The position numbers and the translations under genes are program-made. Positions 60,387 to 64,000 of a stretch of DNA of 64,000 bases are shown piece by piece. The notes below the pieces were generated by a model that was given only the letters and a program-made list of their open reading frames with translations, did no database searches and was not told where the DNA came from. Numbering within the stretch: position 1 is the stretch's first letter; each line of letters begins with the position of its first letter. Origin of the DNA: Terriglobus saanensis SP1PR4 (GTDB lineage Bacteria; Acidobacteriota; Terriglobia; Terriglobales; Acidobacteriaceae); the NCBI RefSeq assembly GCF_000179915.2, contig NC_014963.1:4464001-4528000 (forward strand). Reading direction: 5' to 3'.

Positions 60387-63300
60387 ATGCGTTTCAATAA
60401 ACTAAAGCTGTCCAAGTACGGAAGTTTTGATGGTTGCGAGATGACATTTCCTCAGGCAACCAGAGACTTTCATTTCATCGCGGGTCGAAACGAAGCCGGA
60501 AAGTCTACAGCAATGGCTGGCGTATCGGATTTACTTTTCGGGTTTTCGCATGCGAAATCACAAGATTACAAATTCGACGCAAATTTATTGCGGGTCGGGG
60601 CCTCTCTGAGTCATAACGGAGAAACGCTAGACTGCCAACGCAAGCGGGGTAAAGTTGGGACTTTGCTTGACTCCTCTAGCCAATTCGTCAGCGAAGACCG
60701 CATCATTCGGATGCTACAAGGAAGCACACGCGACTCTTTCCGCCTCGGATGGAGTCTAAGCCACCAACAGTTGCGTGATGGGGGGCGTTCAATTGCCGAA
60801 TCACGTGATGATGTCGGCCAAGCAATTTTCGCGGCTGGCTCTGGGCTCGTGGGCATAGCTGAGACAGTCGACGCCCTGTGTTCGGAGGCTGAACAAATCT
60901 GGAAGAAAGGTGCGACAGCGCGCAGATGGAACATCGCCCATCGGGAACTAGTGAGCGCGATCCAGTCGGTGAAGGAAAACAGCATCCGCCCGAAAGACTG
61001 GCAGGATGCGCTAGAAAAGAAAGAGCTTCTAGAACTACGTCGGGATGAGTTGACGACAAAACGAGCCCATTTACGCATCGAGGAAAAGAAGCACCAACGG
61101 CGCTGGCGATTGGCTTCCAATGTTCGGCGCTTCGAAGAGCTAAAGACGTACCTCTTCAATAGCACGACGAAAGTTCTCTCTCTTTCTGATGAACGAGAGT
61201 TTTATGCAGCCATGGAAGCCCTTGCGACCGCACACAGAGCCTGGGACGCTGCGCAAGCACGTCTGCATGATCTGGACGCGCAATTTAACGCTCTGTCGAG
61301 AGATGCCGAGATCGTCGAACTGTCCAACGACATTTCGGAATTGCTGGAGAAGAGGGGAGCAGTGAAGCAGGCGTCTGACGATCTGCCGCGGAGGCGTGCG
61401 AATCTCGCGACGAAGCAATTACACATATCCAACATCTTGGCCGATGTGAATCTGGTTTCAGATGCCAAAATCGGCGAACTCAGGAAGCATCTACCGTCGC
61501 GTCAAACTGTGTCGGCCATCCGCGACAAAGCCAGAAAGCTCGATAGGCTGAGGGAAGCTAAACGCTCCGCAAACGATCGTGTAGTGGAACTGAAGGAAGA
61601 AGCTGAATCCATTCTGAGCCAGGGTGCCGAAACAGATGAGCCGGTGTCATTGCCGTCTTTGAGATCGGCTGTGGGCATTGCCAGAAAACAAGGAAAGATT
61701 GATCAAGAACTTCGCGCTGCCGAGGTCTCCAAGAAAGATGCCGAGAAACGTCTTGCAGCCCTGATCACGAAACTAGCTCCCTGGAGCGGTGGGATTGAGG
61801 ATCTATTGATCGTCGATGTCATAGCTGACGGGGTGCTGGAATCGCGGCGACTGCAACTCGAAGACGCACAGCGCAATGTTGCTGAGGAGAAGTCGGCCGC
61901 CCGTAAATTAGCAGATGATCGGGAGCAAAAACGCATATCCCGTGCGTCACTTGTCGCTTCGGGGCGCGCAATAACTGCCGAGGAAGTACGTGTAGCCCGG
62001 AAGATGCGGACTGACTCCTGGCAACCACTTCGCAATCATCTCTTTGCTCAAGAACTTCTCGCAGACCCCAAATCTTCCGTCTCGCAGTACGAAGACTCGA
62101 TCTTGTCGGCGGATGGGCTTTCCGACGACCGCTTCTTGTCAGCAAAGTCTTCTGCTGCTCTTGAAGTGCTGGACGCAGAAATTGCTCTACTGGATCTGAA
62201 GATCAAGCAGACTGACGAGCGCTTTGAAGAGGCTGAGAGGCTTGTTGCTGAGTTGCTTGTCGCGTGGGAAAAGGAACTCAGCATGAGAACCTTGCCTTCG
62301 TTGGACCCACTGAACCTACGAGACTGGATCACAAAACGACAGGCGGCAGTTGACCAGCACGCGACCTTGCTAACCGATTCGGAAGATGTCACACGTCTCA
62401 AAGAGGAAAGGGCAAACGCGCTGACTTCATTGCGGAAAGTCTCACAGGAGATGATCCCACTTGAAATACAAATGTTTGCGGAGGCATTAGAGATTGCAGA
62501 AGCTCGCTTGGAGGAGTTGGAAGGACAATCCCGCCGGTTCGAGCAGCGTGAGAAGGAGAAACTGGATTTAGCCGTTGCGACGAAACTTGCGGTACAAAAG
62601 GCCGACCTGGCGGACAAGGCCTTCAATGAAAGTCTCGCGGCGTTTACCGCGTCAACTTCTGCTGCGGCCTTACCCGACGATATCGACGAAGCGACGTTAG
62701 ACTTGTATGAGGAATTGCGAAGCGAGTTGGATGCCGCTTTAGATCTCGAACATCGGATCGAGTCAATGGACGCGGATTGCACCCAATTCACTCTAAAAGT
62801 TTCCGAACTTGGCGCTCGGCTTGCCGTTACGAACAGCGATCCCATGGATTGCCTGCTTATATTCGATCGCCGTTTGACTGCCGCCAAAATCGTTGAGACT
62901 AGGGCCGAGCATTTTAGCGAGCAGATCGCTCAGCTTAAGGATGAAATTGAAGTTGAGGCTGGGCACAAAGAGGCGGCCGTCGCGAGTCTGCTACCAATTA
63001 AAAAGCTCTTGCTTGAACAGGACATAGAGAGTCTAAAAAACCTTGTTGAAGAGTCGACTTCCATCCGAGGGCTCCAAGCTGAGAAAGAAGAACTGGCAGC
63101 GCGAATTGTCCTGAATGGAGATGGGCTCCCTCTTGAAACACTTCTCGCCGAAGCTGAGGGGGCAGCGTCGGACAAAGACGCCGCAGTCGAAGATGGGATC
63201 GCGCAGCAGATTGCTGATCTCGACACACAACTAACGGAAGCTGCCACAGACCTAGGGATTGCCAAAGAATCCTTTCGAGCGATCGATAAGGGCGACGAAG

Positions 63301-63839
63301 CGGTAAAGGCGGCGGCTGACGTCGAAATCGCACGCGCAAATCTAGCTCTCGAATCAGAGGAGTTTGTCTTCAAGAAGACGCAAGTAATTCTGCTGGAGTG
63401 GTTGCTTGAGAAACAACGTGAAGCAGACAAGAGTCCTTTGTTGTCGAGAGCAAGCGATATATTCAAGCACCTGACATTAAGCCGTTACGACAAGCTTGAA
63501 GTGGATTCTGATGGCTCGACTCCAAGACTGTTAGGTGTCCTCGCGGACGGTGCGTCAACCGTCCCACTTGATGCTATGAGCGACGGTACGAAGGATCAGC
63601 TTTACCTGTCGCTTCGGATTGCCGTTATCGAGCAATCCGTGCGAAGCGGTGTAACGCTGCCGTTTCTCGCCGATGATCTGTTCATCAACTATGACGACGA
63701 TCGAGCCCGCGCCGGTCTCGAAGTATTGGGTGATTTATCGAAAGTCACTCAAGTTCTTTTCTTCACGCATCATGACCATCTGCTTGAAATCGCCAAAGAC
63801 GTTTTTGGCGCTGCCGACATGCACCATTGCCAGATCTAA
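60387..63839 (+). CDS. Rad50/SbcC-like SMC ATPase (YhaN type)
   Basis: A 1150-residue SMC-like ATPase. The N-terminal P-loop FIAGRNEAGKSTAM is at 33-40. Between about 180 and 1030 are long helical, heptad-rich coiled-coil regions. The C-terminal lobe has the ABC signature region MSDGTKDQLYLSLRIAVIE, Walker B LPFLADDLFINYDDDRA and VLFFTHHDHLL. No CxxC zinc hook is obvious in the middle, as in YhaN rather than Rad50. It is expected to tether DNA ends with the YhaO nuclease, making an SbcCD-like complex. It closes the eight-gene operon. Confidence 0.92.
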   Translation: MRFNKLKLSKYGSFDGCEMTFPQATRDFHFIAGRNEAGKSTAMAGVSDLLFGFSHAKSQDYKFDANLLRVGASLSHNGETLDCQRKRGKVGTLLDSSSQFVSEDRIIRMLQGSTRDSFRLGWSLSHQQLRDGGRSIAESRDDVGQAIFAAGSGLVGIAETVDALCSEAEQIWKKGATARRWNIAHRELVSAIQSVKENSIRPKDWQDALEKKELLELRRDELTTKRAHLRIEEKKHQRRWRLASNVRRFEELKTYLFNSTTKVLSLSDEREFYAAMEALATAHRAWDAAQARLHDLDAQFNALSRDAEIVELSNDISELLEKRGAVKQASDDLPRRRANLATKQLHISNILADVNLVSDAKIGELRKHLPSRQTVSAIRDKARKLDRLREAKRSANDRVVELKEEAESILSQGAETDEPVSLPSLRSAVGIARKQGKIDQELRAAEVSKKDAEKRLAALITKLAPWSGGIEDLLIVDVIADGVLESRRLQLEDAQRNVAEEKSAARKLADDREQKRISRASLVASGRAITAEEVRVARKMRTDSWQPLRNHLFAQELLADPKSSVSQYEDSILSADGLSDDRFLSAKSSAALEVLDAEIALLDLKIKQTDERFEEAERLVAELLVAWEKELSMRTLPSLDPLNLRDWITKRQAAVDQHATLLTDSEDVTRLKEERANALTSLRKVSQEMIPLEIQMFAEALEIAEARLEELEGQSRRFEQREKEKLDLAVATKLAVQKADLADKAFNESLAAFTASTSAAALPDDIDEATLDLYEELRSELDAALDLEHRIESMDADCTQFTLKVSELGARLAVTNSDPMDCLLIFDRRLTAAKIVETRAEHFSEQIAQLKDEIEVEAGHKEAAVASLLPIKKLLLEQDIESLKNLVEESTSIRGLQAEKEELAARIVLNGDGLPLETLLAEAEGAASDKDAAVEDGIAQQIADLDTQLTEAATDLGIAKESFRAIDKGDEAVKAAADVEIARANLALESEEFVFKKTQVILLEWLLEKQREADKSPLLSRASDIFKHLTLSRYDKLEVDSDGSTPRLLGVLADGASTVPLDAMSDGTKDQLYLSLRIAVIEQSVRSGVTLPFLADDLFINYDDDRARAGLEVLGDLSKVTQVLFFTHHDHLLEIAKDVFGAADMHHCQI

Positions 63840-64000
63840 TCCGGTTGCATTTGTCAGTCAAATCCTGACCTGCGGGCTTGTATCGCTTAGGGCCAATGGT
63901 CCAAAGTGGAGGTCGATCCAGAGACGCTACCATTACATTCGCACCGGTGCTAGCTCCAATCTTCGGAAAGCAATACTTAGAAGCCAATGCCGAAATCATG

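Noticed and set aside
62048-62887. 279-codon Ser-rich minus-strand frame
   Set aside because: Antisense of the YhaN coiled coil; Ser/Ala bias reflects reverse-complemented Glu/Leu-rich codons.
1-64000. CRISPR array
   Set aside because: No series of regularly spaced identical repeats with unique spacers was seen; the only arrays are the short ones at 9713 and 14421-14487.

Overview
The window is about 58-60% GC and looks like an Acidobacteriota chromosome (class Terriglobia, near Edaphobacter, Granulicella or Terriglobus). This is an inference from gene content: a Tat-exported gluconate-dehydrogenase-subunit-3/GMC/sugar-isomerase trio, many soil-type hydrolases and cupins, S21 with a TTG start, a DUF885 peptidase, and overall codon use. 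No rRNA is present. The only RNA gene trace is a degenerate tRNA-Phe-like sequence.

Layout. 1-4.9 kb: edge of a metallo-beta-lactamase-fold hydrolase, a zinc-ribbon protein, rpsU, then a sugar-oxidation operon. 5-9.6 kb: cell-surface polysaccharide genes (acyltransferase, glycosyltransferase, hexapeptide acetyltransferase, flippase). 9.7-14 kb: two cupins, an AraC regulator, a sugar O-acetyltransferase, an epoxide-hydrolase-like enzyme, and a possible structured RNA. 14.3-15.9 kb: a tRNA-Phe-like remnant, short tandem repeats and a DUF1016 (YhcG-type) nuclease, suggesting an old integration site. 16-24 kb: mostly leftward genes for redox and xenobiotic handling (HxlR, old yellow enzyme, dienelactone hydrolase, two AhpC/TSA proteins, monooxygenase-fold protein) and a cNMP-binding/flavoprotein-reductase fusion. 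24-28.9 kb: two paralogous LysR genes bracketing an adenine-deaminase-like gene, a RidA gene and crcB. 29-37.4 kb: a hydrolase followed by a translationally coupled operon with a cytochrome b, a molybdopterin oxidoreductase, a methyltransferase, three sugar transferases and an epimerase. 37.5-43.5 kb: a truncated epoxide hydrolase, DUF885 peptidase, two base-excision glycosylases, and small stress genes.

From 43.7 kb to the end the content becomes accessory. A ParB/DUF6908/ArdC module typical of integrative or plasmid-like elements is followed by a metallopeptidase-like protein of unknown role. Next comes a two-gene ATPase/HNH pair resembling the Septu (PtuAB) anti-phage system.

The most striking feature is an apparently single eight-gene operon at 51.9-63.8 kb: sigma-like protein, small HTH-like protein, an ImmA/IrrE-protease + UvrD-helicase + Fe-S-nuclease-like fusion, a triple ubiquitin-fold protein, an E1-like ThiF enzyme, a Cys-rich DUF6527-type protein, and an Mre11/Rad50-like (YhaO/YhaN) pair. 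It joins a bacterial ubiquitin-like conjugation pathway to a DNA-end-processing machine under what looks like its own protease-linked regulation. It is the best candidate here for an undescribed system, probably defence or DNA-damage related. All functional statements rest on motifs read by eye; no database search was run.
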